Shown one piece after another: positions 56,452 to 63,654 of a stretch of 64,000 bases of DNA (position 1 is its first letter; the number at the start of each line of letters is the position of its first letter). Source of the stretch: Pseudomonas sp. TH41. GTDB taxonomy: Bacteria > Pseudomonadota > Gammaproteobacteria > Pseudomonadales > Pseudomonadaceae. The stretch covers positions 124,001 through 188,000 of the forward strand of contig NZ_JAEKFH010000003.1 in NCBI RefSeq assembly GCF_016650695.1. Direction: 5' to 3'. A program made the position numbers and the translations under genes. The notes under the pieces are model-generated. The model had not been told where the DNA came from and did not search any database. It saw nothing but the letters and a program-made list of their open reading frames with translations.

Positions 56452-56873
56452 GGCACATCCTTGAAGAAAACGTGCTGGCCTGGCTTCAGCGTCTGCTTGG
56501 CACCTTTTACCCAGTCCGGAGCCTTCGGCATGGTGGTCGCGTAGTAATGCGTGGCGCCGCTGGCGGGGTCTGGTGCTTTGCCGGTCATCACCAGGTCAGC
56601 GGCGATCTGCGCTTGAGCAAACTCGCGAAACGGAATGAGCTTGACGCCACTTAGGTAGGTGAAGTTCGGATCGGTCTTGTTCCAGCAACTGAACTGGTAC
56701 GGCTTCTGGCGCACGCCGGCATAGCCCTCCCCCCACCACGATTTGGCATTGCCGTCATTCACCCGGTTGCGGATGGTCCAGGCCACGGCAATCTGGCCCG
56801 CCAGACTTTCACCGCGGGCCTCACCCCATAGCGTGCGAGCGAGGATGTCGCGGTCTTTATCGGTTTCAGTCAT
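56448..56873 (-). CDS. Phage endolysin, SleB-type cell wall hydrolase
   Basis: 141 residues from the ATG at 56873. The Hydrolase_2/SleB signature DILARTLWGEARGESLAGQI has the catalytic Glu at about residue 18. VAWTIRNRVNDG, GYAGVRQKPYQFSCWN and GATHYYATTMPKAPDWV follow. It cleaves peptidoglycan and is the lysis enzyme in several Pseudomonas prophages. It is intact, but both neighbours are decayed, so it is an isolated survivor of a prophage. Confidence 0.85.
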   Translation of the reverse strand: MTETDKDRDILARTLWGEARGESLAGQIAVAWTIRNRVNDGNAKSWWGEGYAGVRQKPYQFSCWNKTDPNFTYLSGVKLIPFREFAQAQIAADLVMTGKAPDPASGATHYYATTMPKAPDWVKGAKQTLKPGQHVFFKDVP

Positions 56874-56956
56874 TGCTTTTCTCCGTGCACAAAAAAGCCG
56901 GCTTGTTTGCCGGCGCTCGGGAGGATCTGCAGCAACTGCTGCGCGGTGATGGGCAT
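56870..56956 (-). pseudogene. GH19-type endolysin N-terminal fragment, copy A
   Basis: A 28-codon ORF, MPITAQQLLQILPSAGKQAG followed by FFVHGEKQ, whose TGA overlaps the SleB endolysin start. The first 20 residues are the N-terminus typical of GH19 phage lysozymes of pseudomonads. The rest of the domain is missing. Confidence 0.6.
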
Positions 56957-57136
56957 GCTTTTCTCCAGGCATGAAAACGCCGGCACCGGCGCTAGGGATG
57001 CACGGGCCGAACGCAAGAAAAGGAAATAATTGTCTGAGGCCGATTATTTTGGTCACAAGCGCTCTGGTAGAGTGCTCGCAGCTCGGCGTAGGGGTACGCC
57101 AGGCCGTATCAATAAACGAAACTTACGGAGCGAAAC

Positions 57137-57499
57137 ATGGACGTGCGCAAGCATCTTCTTATGCTGGCCATTGGCGTATCCGCCAGCCTGAATGCTTTCT
57201 CGGCAGAAAAAACGATCGAAGTGCCGGCGGATGACGAATCAAACTACTCAATTGTCTCTGTCGAAATTTCAGGCCCCGAGAGAATAGCCGTCATCAAAAA
57301 AGCGTCGCGCTATTCCGTGGCTTACACCCGATCTGATTATGACTGCGTCCGAATGACCAGCCACATCCTTGCTTCGGGCTCTACCCTTGAAAGCCTTTCA
57401 ATCTCAAATCCAGACAAATATGTAGTTCCCATGAGTAGAGGGAGAGCCATGCAATATATAGGCCCTGCCGTATGCCAGTATGAGGCAACGCCAAGCTAG
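57137..57499 (+). CDS. Uncharacterised exported 120-residue protein
   Basis: A signal peptide (LLMLAIGVSASLNAFS, cleavage before AEKTIEV) and a mature part with two Cys (YDCVRM and AVCQYE) that could pair. The start has ACGGAG 8 bases before it. It is inserted between two copies of the GH19 N-terminal fragment and has no recognised family. It may be a cargo gene of the old prophage. Confidence 0.6.
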   Translation: MDVRKHLLMLAIGVSASLNAFSAEKTIEVPADDESNYSIVSVEISGPERIAVIKKASRYSVAYTRSDYDCVRMTSHILASGSTLESLSISNPDKYVVPMSRGRAMQYIGPAVCQYEATPS

Positions 57500-57521
57500 T
57501 CAGCACCAGGGACTCCAAGCG

Positions 57522-57644
57522 CTATGGCGACGCCGAAGCGCTTGGCCAGCGGGCCGGTGTCGTACTCAGCGAGGACGCAAAAACGCCGGCTTTGCGGCAG
57601 GCGTTCGGGAGGATCTGCAGCAGCTGCTGCGAGGTGATCCGCAT
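57522..57644 (-). pseudogene. GH19-type endolysin N-terminal fragment, copy B
   Basis: MRITSQQLLQILPNACRKAG, then out of frame. In another frame the downstream bases encode EYDTGPLAKRFGV, a piece from later in the GH19 domain. So the gene has lost its middle and is frameshifted. The bases before and including the start (CTGGAGAAAAGCATGC) are the same as in copy A. Confidence 0.6.
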
Positions 57645-57704
57645 GCTTTTCTCCAGGCAAAAATAAACCCGCTAATGGCGGGTGCGGCGTGCAGCTGTCG
57701 CGTA

Positions 57705-57845
57705 TTACATAAAGTCGGCGGCGCGAGCCTCGGGGTCAGCAGCGATTACAGGGACAGCGGGCACAACTGGCCACCCAGGAGCAGCCGGCCAGGTCGGCTG
57801 CTTCTTGACCTTGCCCAGGGCGAACTTGTAGGCCTTCCACGCGGG
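57705..57845 (-). pseudogene. C-terminal remnant of a phage tail assembly chaperone
   Basis: The minus strand encodes AWKAYKFALGKVKKQPTWPA then PGWPVVPAVP and a stop. The W-K-A-Y-K...W-P pattern is like the C-terminus of tail fibre assembly chaperones. It abuts the integrase remnant at about 57840, a recombination junction. Confidence 0.5.
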
Positions 57846-58066
57846 ACGATTCGAAGGCCTACGAGGACGTGCCCGCCGGCGAGCGCCCCACTTTCCATGA
57901 GATCCGCGCACTCGGCGCCTGGCTGTACGAGCAGCAGGGTTTTACACAGGAATACATACAGGGCTTGATGGGCCATGCCGATGTGAAGATGACCGAGCAC
58001 TACCAGGCAGGGCACGGCGATGATGCGGTGGTGTACATGAAGGTGAAAGCCGACCTGAAGGTGTAG
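57836..58066 (+). pseudogene. Phage integrase C-terminal remnant, copy 2
   Basis: RDDSKAYEDVPAGERPTFHE, then IRALGAWLYEQQGF, then LMGHADVKMTEHYQAGH and a tail KADLKV. It contains the H-x-x-R box, the GH box and the catalytic Tyr of a tyrosine integrase, ending naturally. The N-terminal two thirds are missing. Without the IS insertion its stop would be about 115 bases from the tRNA-Val 3' end, consistent with an element that once integrated there. Confidence 0.8.
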
Positions 58067-58146
58067 CGCGGTGGTCGTTTGCCCAAAATATTCCCAAAGT
58101 TTGCCCAAACACCAGTGTCTAGTCCTGAAATAGGTTTACACCTGTT

Positions 58147-58947
58147 TCACCCCAACGCCCGATGCATCGCATCGGGCGTTTTGTATTTCAACGACAGGTG
58201 CGGACGCTCGCGGTTGTAGATCGATACCGACTCGCTCACCATTTTCTTCGCCTGCGTTAAATCCTGTGGTCGCTGGAGCAAAAGCTCCGTTTTCAATATC
58301 CCGTTGACCCGCTCTGCCAGGGCGTTTTGATAACAGTCGTAGCCGTCCGTCATCGAACACCTGATGCCGTGTTTTGCGTGCAGTTCCTGGTACATTCCCG
58401 AGCAATACTGGCTGCCTCTGTCCGAGTGATGAACCAGTGGCTGCTCCGTTCGACGGTGCTTCACCGCCCGGCGCAGCGCCTGCGCGACCGACTCGGTGTG
58501 CAGGCTTTCATGGACGTGATAGCCCACGATCTTTCGCGAAAAAGCATCCGTCACAAGGCTCAGATAGGCCACGCCTTCCTGAGTGGGCAGATAGGTGATG
58601 TCAGCCACCCAGACCTGTTCCGGGCCGCTGGGAACAACCTGTTCAGGCCCCGGTTTGAGCAGGTTCGGATGGCGTCGAAAGCGATGATGACTGTCGGTTG
58701 TCTTGTGATACGCCCGCTTACGGGCTACCAATAAACGCCGTTCGCGCAGAATCGAAAACAGGCGATCTCGCCCTACTTGCAGCTCAAGCAGTGGCTGACA
58801 TTGCAGCAGGTAATGCAGCTTTCTAGTGCCCAACCGCGGCTGCCGCAGGCGCTTTTGCTGAACGAAATCGGCAACTTTCTGATCCAGAATCAGACGAGCA
58901 GCATCGGCGCGATTGCGTTTGTAGTAAGCCTGTCGGCTTATCCCCAT
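58147..58947 (-). CDS. IS3-family transposase OrfB (DDE integrase domain)
   Basis: 266 residues when read alone from 58947. In the OrfAB fusion the frame enters at 59013 and adds ASRQVLAQKRIQNLSISRAC before GISRQAYYKR. It contains the rve domain: VWVADITYLPT (first Asp), HHSDRGSQYCS (second Asp) and NALAERVNGILKTEL (Glu). It catalyses strand transfer at the IS ends. Confidence 0.92.
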   Translation of the reverse strand: MGISRQAYYKRNRADAARLILDQKVADFVQQKRLRQPRLGTRKLHYLLQCQPLLELQVGRDRLFSILRERRLLVARKRAYHKTTDSHHRFRRHPNLLKPGPEQVVPSGPEQVWVADITYLPTQEGVAYLSLVTDAFSRKIVGYHVHESLHTESVAQALRRAVKHRRTEQPLVHHSDRGSQYCSGMYQELHAKHGIRCSMTDGYDCYQNALAERVNGILKTELLLQRPQDLTQAKKMVSESVSIYNRERPHLSLKYKTPDAMHRALG

Positions 58948-58970
58948 GAACTGGCAAGCCCTGCTGATGC

Positions 58971-59372
58971 TCAGGTTTTGGATTCGTTTTTGCGCGAGGA
59001 CTTGCCGGGACGCTTTTTTACGACAGAGAGACCGTAGTCATTTTTCAAGACGTCCACGACGGCCTCGAAAAACTGCGCTTTCTGATTGGACAGCGCCAAC
59101 TGCTCTTCAAGCTCTTTGATGCGCTGCTCTGGCGTTAATGGTCGGTTTTTGTCGGGCATAGACCCCATCCTCGGCGAGCCAATGTAGGTGCCGGGGCTCC
59201 AATCTTGACGACCGTGCTTGCGTAACCATGTCAGAACGGTCGTTTTGCCTTGAATCCCGTAGCGCTCCTGAGCCTCTTTATAACTCAGCTCGCCTTTTTC
59301 GACCTGGTCGACGACCGACAATTTAAAGGTCAGCGTGTAGTCTCGCTGACTACGCCTTTTTGCGGATTCCAT
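58971..59372 (-). CDS. IS3-family transposase OrfA
   Basis: 133 residues. The helix-turn-helix region DYTLTFKLSVVDQVEKGELS and YGIQGKTTVLTWLRKHG binds the terminal repeats. A leucine-zipper-like helix (LTPEQRIKELEEQLALSNQK) follows. Codons 118-120 (GTA AAA AAG, positions 59021-59013) contain A AAA AAG, the classic minus-1 frameshift site that yields OrfAB. Confidence 0.9.
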   Translation of the reverse strand: MESAKRRSQRDYTLTFKLSVVDQVEKGELSYKEAQERYGIQGKTTVLTWLRKHGRQDWSPGTYIGSPRMGSMPDKNRPLTPEQRIKELEEQLALSNQKAQFFEAVVDVLKNDYGLSVVKKRPGKSSRKNESKT

Positions 59373-59438
59373 TACGTCCTCCTGAAAAACAGATCAGAAG
59401 GTGTAAACCTTATTCAGGACGGGACACAGACAACAAAA

Positions 59439-59464
59439 AAGGGCCCACCTTTCGGTGAGCCCTT
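59439..59464 (-). terminator. Terminator of the displaced tRNA-Val transcription unit
   Basis: An 11-bp stem AAGGGCCCACC / GGTGAGCCCTT with one mismatch and a 4-base loop. On the minus strand it runs into TTTTTTGTTG. It lies 30 bases beyond the tRNA 3' end fragment. Confidence 0.85.
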
Positions 59465-59493
59465 CTAGACCGCCCAGCAGAGCGGATTTTGTT

Positions 59494-59538
59494 TGGTAGG
59501 CGCGATTGGACTCGAACCAACGACCCCCACCATGTCAA
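59494..59538 (-). other. Attachment-site remnant: 3' 45 bases of tRNA-Val(GAC)
   Basis: The minus strand carries the anticodon loop TTGACAT, the anticodon-stem half GGTGG, the T arm GTTGG-TTCGAGT-CCAAT and the acceptor end CGCGCCTACCA. The 5' half does not fit: the bases before the loop (GGCTC) cannot pair with GGTGG, and no AGGCGCG acceptor strand is present. This is what remains of a tRNA gene 3' end after a tyrosine recombinase element inserts. The intact tRNA-Val should lie at the far end of the element, right of the window. Confidence 0.82.
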
Positions 59539-59615
59539 GAGCCACCATGCTAAGCGCTGAGCCACGTAGCTCAAGGCCCTAAGAGAACGCCCATTCACAT
59601 TATGAGGCGTCAACA

Positions 59616-60572
59616 ATGGCTAATATCCGTTCCCTACCGTCAGGAAACTGGAACGCTCAGGTACGCTTGAAAGGGAAACCTGCCCAGTCTAAAACCTTCC
59701 CCACTCAAGCACTGGCCCAAGCATGGGCTGACCAGCTTGAAGCCGTCACCAAGGAACACCAAACCCATACGATTTACACCTTGGGCATGACCTACTGTGA
59801 AACCTTGCTCAAGGGTAAGGGTAGCTATGACCATGCAATCAAGATCGTTGACCAGCTCTTTGCTGCGTTCCCTCAGTCAATCCATGACATCACCCCTCAG
59901 CTAGTCAATGACTTCAAGCTGAAGCGTCTACAGACGGTCAAGCCTGCTACCTGTCGCATACAGCTAGCGTTCATGTCCCGTTTCTTCAGGTTCGCTAAAC
60001 GTGGCCTGCTAATCGACATACCCAATCCTGTAAGTGACATAGCCCTACCCAAGCCAGACAAGTCGAGCGACAAGGTAATCAGTGCAGGCGAGCTAAGACA
60101 GTTGCTGAACAAGCTCTCCCCCACCATGGAGCTTATCGTAGAGCTTGCCTATGAAACGGCTATGAGACGCTCAGAAATACTCAAGCTCACGACTCACTGT
60201 CTTCACCTGGATGAACGTATTGCGGATGTGATTGATGGGAAGAATGGCACTAGGTCTGTGCCCCTAACCATCAGAGCCATAGAGTTACTGAAAGAGGCTC
60301 AGCGTTTGGCATTAGCAGATCGGGCACACAAGGGAAGACTGTTTACTGTAACGCCTCATAGCGTCTCTCAGGCGGTCAGGTTAGCAAGGAACAAAGCCGG
60401 CTTGGACAATAGCGTTAGGCTTCACCAACTCAGACATACACGTATTACCAACGTGGCTAAGAAAGGGTTCAACAACGCACAGATTATGATTGTCTCAGGA
60501 CACAGGGATACAAGGTCTGTAGCTAGATACTCTCACTTGAACGCTAAGGATGTACTTCATCTGATTGATTAA
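59616..60572 (+). CDS. Tyrosine recombinase (site-specific integrase)
   Basis: 318 residues. The N-terminal arm/core-binding parts are at about 1-150 (WNAQVRLKGKPAQSKTFPTQ). The catalytic domain has Arg184 in TAMRRSEIL, His270-x-x-Arg273-His in HQLRHTRIT, His296 in SGHRDTRS and nucleophile Tyr305 in ARYSHLN. All catalytic residues are present. It has GAGG before the ATG. Reading away from the tRNA remnant, it is the expected integrase of the element, inserting into tRNA-Val(GAC). Confidence 0.93.
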   Translation: MANIRSLPSGNWNAQVRLKGKPAQSKTFPTQALAQAWADQLEAVTKEHQTHTIYTLGMTYCETLLKGKGSYDHAIKIVDQLFAAFPQSIHDITPQLVNDFKLKRLQTVKPATCRIQLAFMSRFFRFAKRGLLIDIPNPVSDIALPKPDKSSDKVISAGELRQLLNKLSPTMELIVELAYETAMRRSEILKLTTHCLHLDERIADVIDGKNGTRSVPLTIRAIELLKEAQRLALADRAHKGRLFTVTPHSVSQAVRLARNKAGLDNSVRLHQLRHTRITNVAKKGFNNAQIMIVSGHRDTRSVARYSHLNAKDVLHLID

Positions 60573-60732
60573 AGGCCCTGCAAGCTCACAGGAGCGACGA
60601 CAAGCAGCCTATCCCGCCGACATAGCCACGTAGTCCTGTAGCCCCCTCACAGGGGCTTATAGCGATAGTGAGTAATGGAATGATGACTACTGAGAGTTAC
60701 CCTTAGAAAATAATTTGCAAGGTGCTTGTCCC

Positions 60733-60825
60733 CTTTTCTCTCAATAATAAGTATATACATATAACGATGGTAACTATTTTCAACCCACGCTGTAGTCTTT
60801 TCTCTCAAAAATAAGTATATACATA
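60733..60825. repeat. Two direct 29-bp repeats, 64 bp apart
   Basis: 60733-60761 and 60797-60825 share CTTTTCTCTCAA, one variable base, then ATAAGTATATACATA, with a single mismatch. Each contains the palindrome GTATATAC. The surrounding 60573-60886 is AT-rich and has no gene. They could be iterons of a replication origin or tandem operators for the downstream genes. Confidence 0.85.
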
Positions 60826-60886
60826 GTAAGGTGTTGATTTTCTACCTAGTTAAACTTTACCTCCTGAGTCAATGAGGGGTAGGACT

Positions 60887-60946
60887 ATGTTTAACCAAAA
60901 GAAAGAAGCACCACTTCCCCCAAGAACAACCGAGTATAAAACATGA
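60887..60946 (+). CDS. 19-residue leader ORF coupled to the next gene
   Basis: MFNQKKEAPLPPRTTEYKT, preceded by TGAGGGGTAGG (a strong ribosome site). Its TGA overlaps the next ATG as ATGA at 60943. It may serve to deliver ribosomes to the winged-helix gene, which has no good ribosome site of its own. Confidence 0.5.
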   Translation: MFNQKKEAPLPPRTTEYKT

Positions 60947-61212
60947 GCATCACGCTAGAAGAAATTGTAGCTGTACAGCATCAAGCATTAAACACCCTAC
61001 CCCGCAAGATCATCTATCTAATGATCCGTAACAGTGAAGATGATACAGGTTGGGCCACCATATCTAGAGGTGCATTTTCTGGAGCGACCACACTATCACG
61101 CCGTAGCGTTGACTACGTGATCAAACACTTGATGAGTGTCGGCCTAATTGAACGTCAAAAATCAGCAAACAACACCAACGCCGTATATCAATATCGCGTT
61201 ATCGAAGCCTAA
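60943..61212 (+). CDS. Winged helix-turn-helix protein
   Basis: 89 residues. The part PRKIIYLMIRNSEDDTGWAT and FSGATTLSRRSVDYVIKHLM followed by GLIERQK has the layout of the HTH_36-type winged helix in plasmid and phage replication proteins ("screening" helix, then a wing). It probably regulates the element or starts replication. First full gene after the 29-bp repeats. Confidence 0.65.
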   Translation: MSITLEEIVAVQHQALNTLPRKIIYLMIRNSEDDTGWATISRGAFSGATTLSRRSVDYVIKHLMSVGLIERQKSANNTNAVYQYRVIEA

Positions 61213-61221
61213 GGAATTAAT

Positions 61222-61629
61222 ATGAAATCCATTACAATGAGTGATGTACACGAACTTGCTAAACGCACAGGCAACTCCCCTCAAGCCGTCCTGACCGAGC
61301 TATTCGCAGAAGGCTACCAGATTGTAGAAGAAGCACCTCAACCTAGAGGCAACCCGCTCACCTCATCTAAAGACGCGCTGGCACTTTGGAAAGCATCCAA
61401 GCAAAAAGTAGCTGACGAGCTTTATAAGGGTGACCCTCTAGTTCGACAAATGATGGATGTAGAAAGTGCTTATAACGGGTTTGGAACTCAACCTCATAAG
61501 AGCGTTCTCGTACGCGATGAAGCTGGAAACATCACAGGCACTACCAAATCAATGCTCACTGGTGCAACGCAGTCAGAGCAAGCTGAACTGATGGCTGCAA
61601 TTCGCGCCAAATATAATCAAGGAGAGTAA
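61222..61629 (+). CDS. Uncharacterised 135-residue element protein
   Basis: ATG with AAGGAAT before it. The start SITMSDVHELAKRTGNSPQA (N-terminal helices) looks like a small DNA-binding or adaptor fold; the rest is polar. No family recognised. Part of the closely spaced operon 60943-63373. Confidence 0.55.
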   Translation: MKSITMSDVHELAKRTGNSPQAVLTELFAEGYQIVEEAPQPRGNPLTSSKDALALWKASKQKVADELYKGDPLVRQMMDVESAYNGFGTQPHKSVLVRDEAGNITGTTKSMLTGATQSEQAELMAAIRAKYNQGE

Positions 61630-61632
61630 TTC

Positions 61633-61923
61633 ATGAAAAACATAGAAATGACACAATCAGAACTGAGAGCTTTAGAGGAGCGTCGCTCATCGCTAGGTGC
61701 TATTGATTGTAGTATTGAAAAGAAGAACAAACTCATCACAGGAATCAGAGACTATAAGGGGAGTGAATACGGCATGAGTCAGTATGGCTTGTATCAGGTG
61801 CTATCCGTTCATGGTTGTACCTCACTTCCTGTAGAGCTTGAGGGCACCTTCACAGACCCAAGACAAATCACACGAACAATAGATACTTTAATCACAGAAG
61901 GGAAACTGATTGAACCCAAGTGA
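61633..61923 (+). CDS. Uncharacterised 96-residue protein, possible winged helix
   Basis: GGAGAG before the ATG. The C-terminal half (MSQYGLYQVLSVHGCTSLPV ... DPRQITRTIDTLITEGKLIEP) has the pattern of a winged-helix effector. It overlaps the helicase start by 14 bases. Confidence 0.55.
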   Translation: MKNIEMTQSELRALEERRSSLGAIDCSIEKKNKLITGIRDYKGSEYGMSQYGLYQVLSVHGCTSLPVELEGTFTDPRQITRTIDTLITEGKLIEPK

Positions 61924-63373
61924 GCCAAAGGTTATTTACGTAGCAGAAGCTACACCGGGTACAGGCAAAACAGAACAGTTCATCAGAGAGCTAGACTCCG
62001 CACCTTACAAACGCTATCTCTATGCTGTACCTACCAAGGTGCTTTCAAAGGATGTTGTTAAGCGTATTCAGGCAATCGGCATCAATCACATCTACGTAAT
62101 CAATAGTGACACTCACAAGCACGTCACTAACACAGTAGAATGCACACTCCTAGAAGACGACCCTAAAGTTCTTATCATTACGCATAAGACATTACTAGAC
62201 CTTGACCCTTGCTACCTGCAAGACTGGATTGTGGTTATTGATGAGGTGCCATCGGTCGCTAATAATCTCACCAGAGATATTGGAGACCATGCGTATACTA
62301 ACTTTCTTGAAAAGTTCATTGATATTGATAGTGACTCAACCAAAGCATCTATCAAGCCTGAAATGAAAAGAGAGGCTAGGAGCACATACGCAGATGTAAT
62401 TGAAGACAAAGGCATGGCTACCATTACTACGTGTCTAGGTGCGCTAATCAGAGGGAGGGCTGATGTATTTATCAAAACCTTCTTCAACAAGAAAGAGAAC
62501 AAATGGAAGTGGCAAGTCAGGGTCATTGATTACTTTGACTTGAGCGGTATCTATGAGCACGCCCTAGAAACACACATTCTCGGAGCTAACGTAACAGGAA
62601 CCCTCGCCTATCAACACGCCCTAACCAAGGGCTACACCATTGCAGCGTCTAAGCTGACCCCAGAATACAGACGCTATAAGTTCCCTAGCTACATTTACCC
62701 ATTGATTGGGGGCAGCAAGGTTAGCAAGACCATGCTCCTTACGCTCCCTGATGGTGTGGTAGCTGAGGAATGGAATGATCGAGTGTACGGGCATAGCCTG
62801 CTACGTGACGCTATAGAATTCGTTCAGGGGGAACCTATCCTTGTCCAGGTTCATGAATGGTGTAAGTATCCTTTCGAGGATCACCCTAACGTAATACGCA
62901 TTCCATTTGATGCTAGGGGATTGAATGGATATTCAGACGTACACCACACACTGTCTCTGATTCATGGCAACCCTAATCCTATTGATGACCAGAACAATTC
63001 TGAGATGCTTGAGAAAATGGCCATATCATCATCAGTAGGTAAGCAAGCCTTACGCAATGAGCGCTACAGAGAACTGATATTCCAAGCTGCTACACGCAGT
63101 AGTATCAGAACTTTTAATAACGACAGGCCTACTGTTCACTTTGTACCCACAGAGGAATCTGGGCTACACCTAGCGTTCGATCTTAGGGGGTGTCACCACA
63201 TCCTCAAGGATCTTACTAGACCAGCACCAAGCACGCACTCAAGAAGCAAGCTAGAGGACAACATTCTAATAGCTAAGGAACTATCAACTGATGGCTTATC
63301 TGCAAGAAAGATAGCTAGCCAGATGGGTGTAAGCAATAGAACTGTGAGCTTGTGGCTAAAGCAGACTGTGTAA
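61910..63373 (+). CDS. P-loop helicase-like protein with C-terminal helix-turn-helix
   Basis: 487 residues from a TTG at 61910 (AGAAGGGAAACTGA before it). No in-frame ATG precedes the Walker A, so this start or a close one is needed. Walker A is ATPGTGKT (about 14-21) and Walker B/motif II is WIVVIDEVPS (Asp111-Glu112), a DExx box of SF1/SF2 helicases. The last 35 residues (IAKELSTDGLSARKIASQMG then VSNRTVSLWLK) are a classic helix-turn-helix. The middle holds no recognised domain. Fusion of an ATPase to a sequence-specific binder recalls origin-binding helicases. It is the largest protein of the element and the best candidate for its replication initiator. Confidence 0.7.
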   Translation: MNPSEPKVIYVAEATPGTGKTEQFIRELDSAPYKRYLYAVPTKVLSKDVVKRIQAIGINHIYVINSDTHKHVTNTVECTLLEDDPKVLIITHKTLLDLDPCYLQDWIVVIDEVPSVANNLTRDIGDHAYTNFLEKFIDIDSDSTKASIKPEMKREARSTYADVIEDKGMATITTCLGALIRGRADVFIKTFFNKKENKWKWQVRVIDYFDLSGIYEHALETHILGANVTGTLAYQHALTKGYTIAASKLTPEYRRYKFPSYIYPLIGGSKVSKTMLLTLPDGVVAEEWNDRVYGHSLLRDAIEFVQGEPILVQVHEWCKYPFEDHPNVIRIPFDARGLNGYSDVHHTLSLIHGNPNPIDDQNNSEMLEKMAISSSVGKQALRNERYRELIFQAATRSSIRTFNNDRPTVHFVPTEESGLHLAFDLRGCHHILKDLTRPAPSTHSRSKLEDNILIAKELSTDGLSARKIASQMGVSNRTVSLWLKQTV

Positions 63374-63428
63374 TTTTCCTTAAAGATACTCTAAGGGATT
63401 TTACACACCCTTACTAATTAACACTGAA

Positions 63429-63567
63429 GATCAAAAGCAACGTCGGCATAGCCGACAAGAGCACGCATTAAAGAGAGAATCAAAAGCAGAGCACCTCCTA
63501 GTATTCCGCTCTTGATCTTTCTTATTTGCGTATGCCACTCCGTGGCGTGCTCTTGCTCTTGCTTTTG
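63429..63567. repeat. Long dyad: nested inverted repeats downstream of the helicase gene
   Basis: CAAGAGCACGC (63456-63466) pairs perfectly with GCGTGCTCTTG (63545-63555), and CAAAAGCA (63432-63439) with TGCTTTTG (63560-63567). A further direct copy, TCAAAAGCA, is at 63480. The gap 63374-63654 has no gene. It could be an origin, a terminator cluster or a structured RNA. Confidence 0.7.
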
Positions 63568-63654
63568 TCACGCAGTGAAGTAAGCCAACCCCACCAATGA
63601 ATAACAAGAATGCCCTATACAGATACCATTAAGAAAGCATCAGCTACCTAGACC

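Larger units (their letters stand above)
55670..58115. mobile_element. Decayed prophage remnants
   Basis: Two integrase tails, two GH19 lysin heads, one intact SleB lysin, a nonsense-mutated Rz and a tail-chaperone end lie within 2.4 kb, most of them broken. The repetition of homologous pieces suggests two related phages inserted at this site and recombined. Confidence 0.7.
58116..59426 (-). mobile_element. IS3-family insertion sequence, 1311 bp, complete
   Basis: Ends are imperfect inverted repeats beginning TGTCTAGTCCTGAA and TGTCCCGTCCTGAA and continuing through GGTTTACACCT (24 of 28 matches). It is flanked by a 3-bp duplication CAG (58113-58115 and 59427-59429). It holds two overlapping transposase frames joined by a slippery heptamer. 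Both frames are intact, so it is probably active. Confidence 0.92.

Noticed and set aside
57480..57968. 162-codon plus-strand frame over the lysin and tail remnants
   Set aside because: The minus strand carries recognisable lysin and tail-chaperone pieces, and the plus-strand integrase remnant is in another frame.
59494..59573. Possible complete tRNA-Val at the element border
   Set aside because: The 3' half fits tRNA-Val(GAC), but the 5' half cannot form the acceptor or anticodon stems, so it is an attachment remnant, not a working tRNA.
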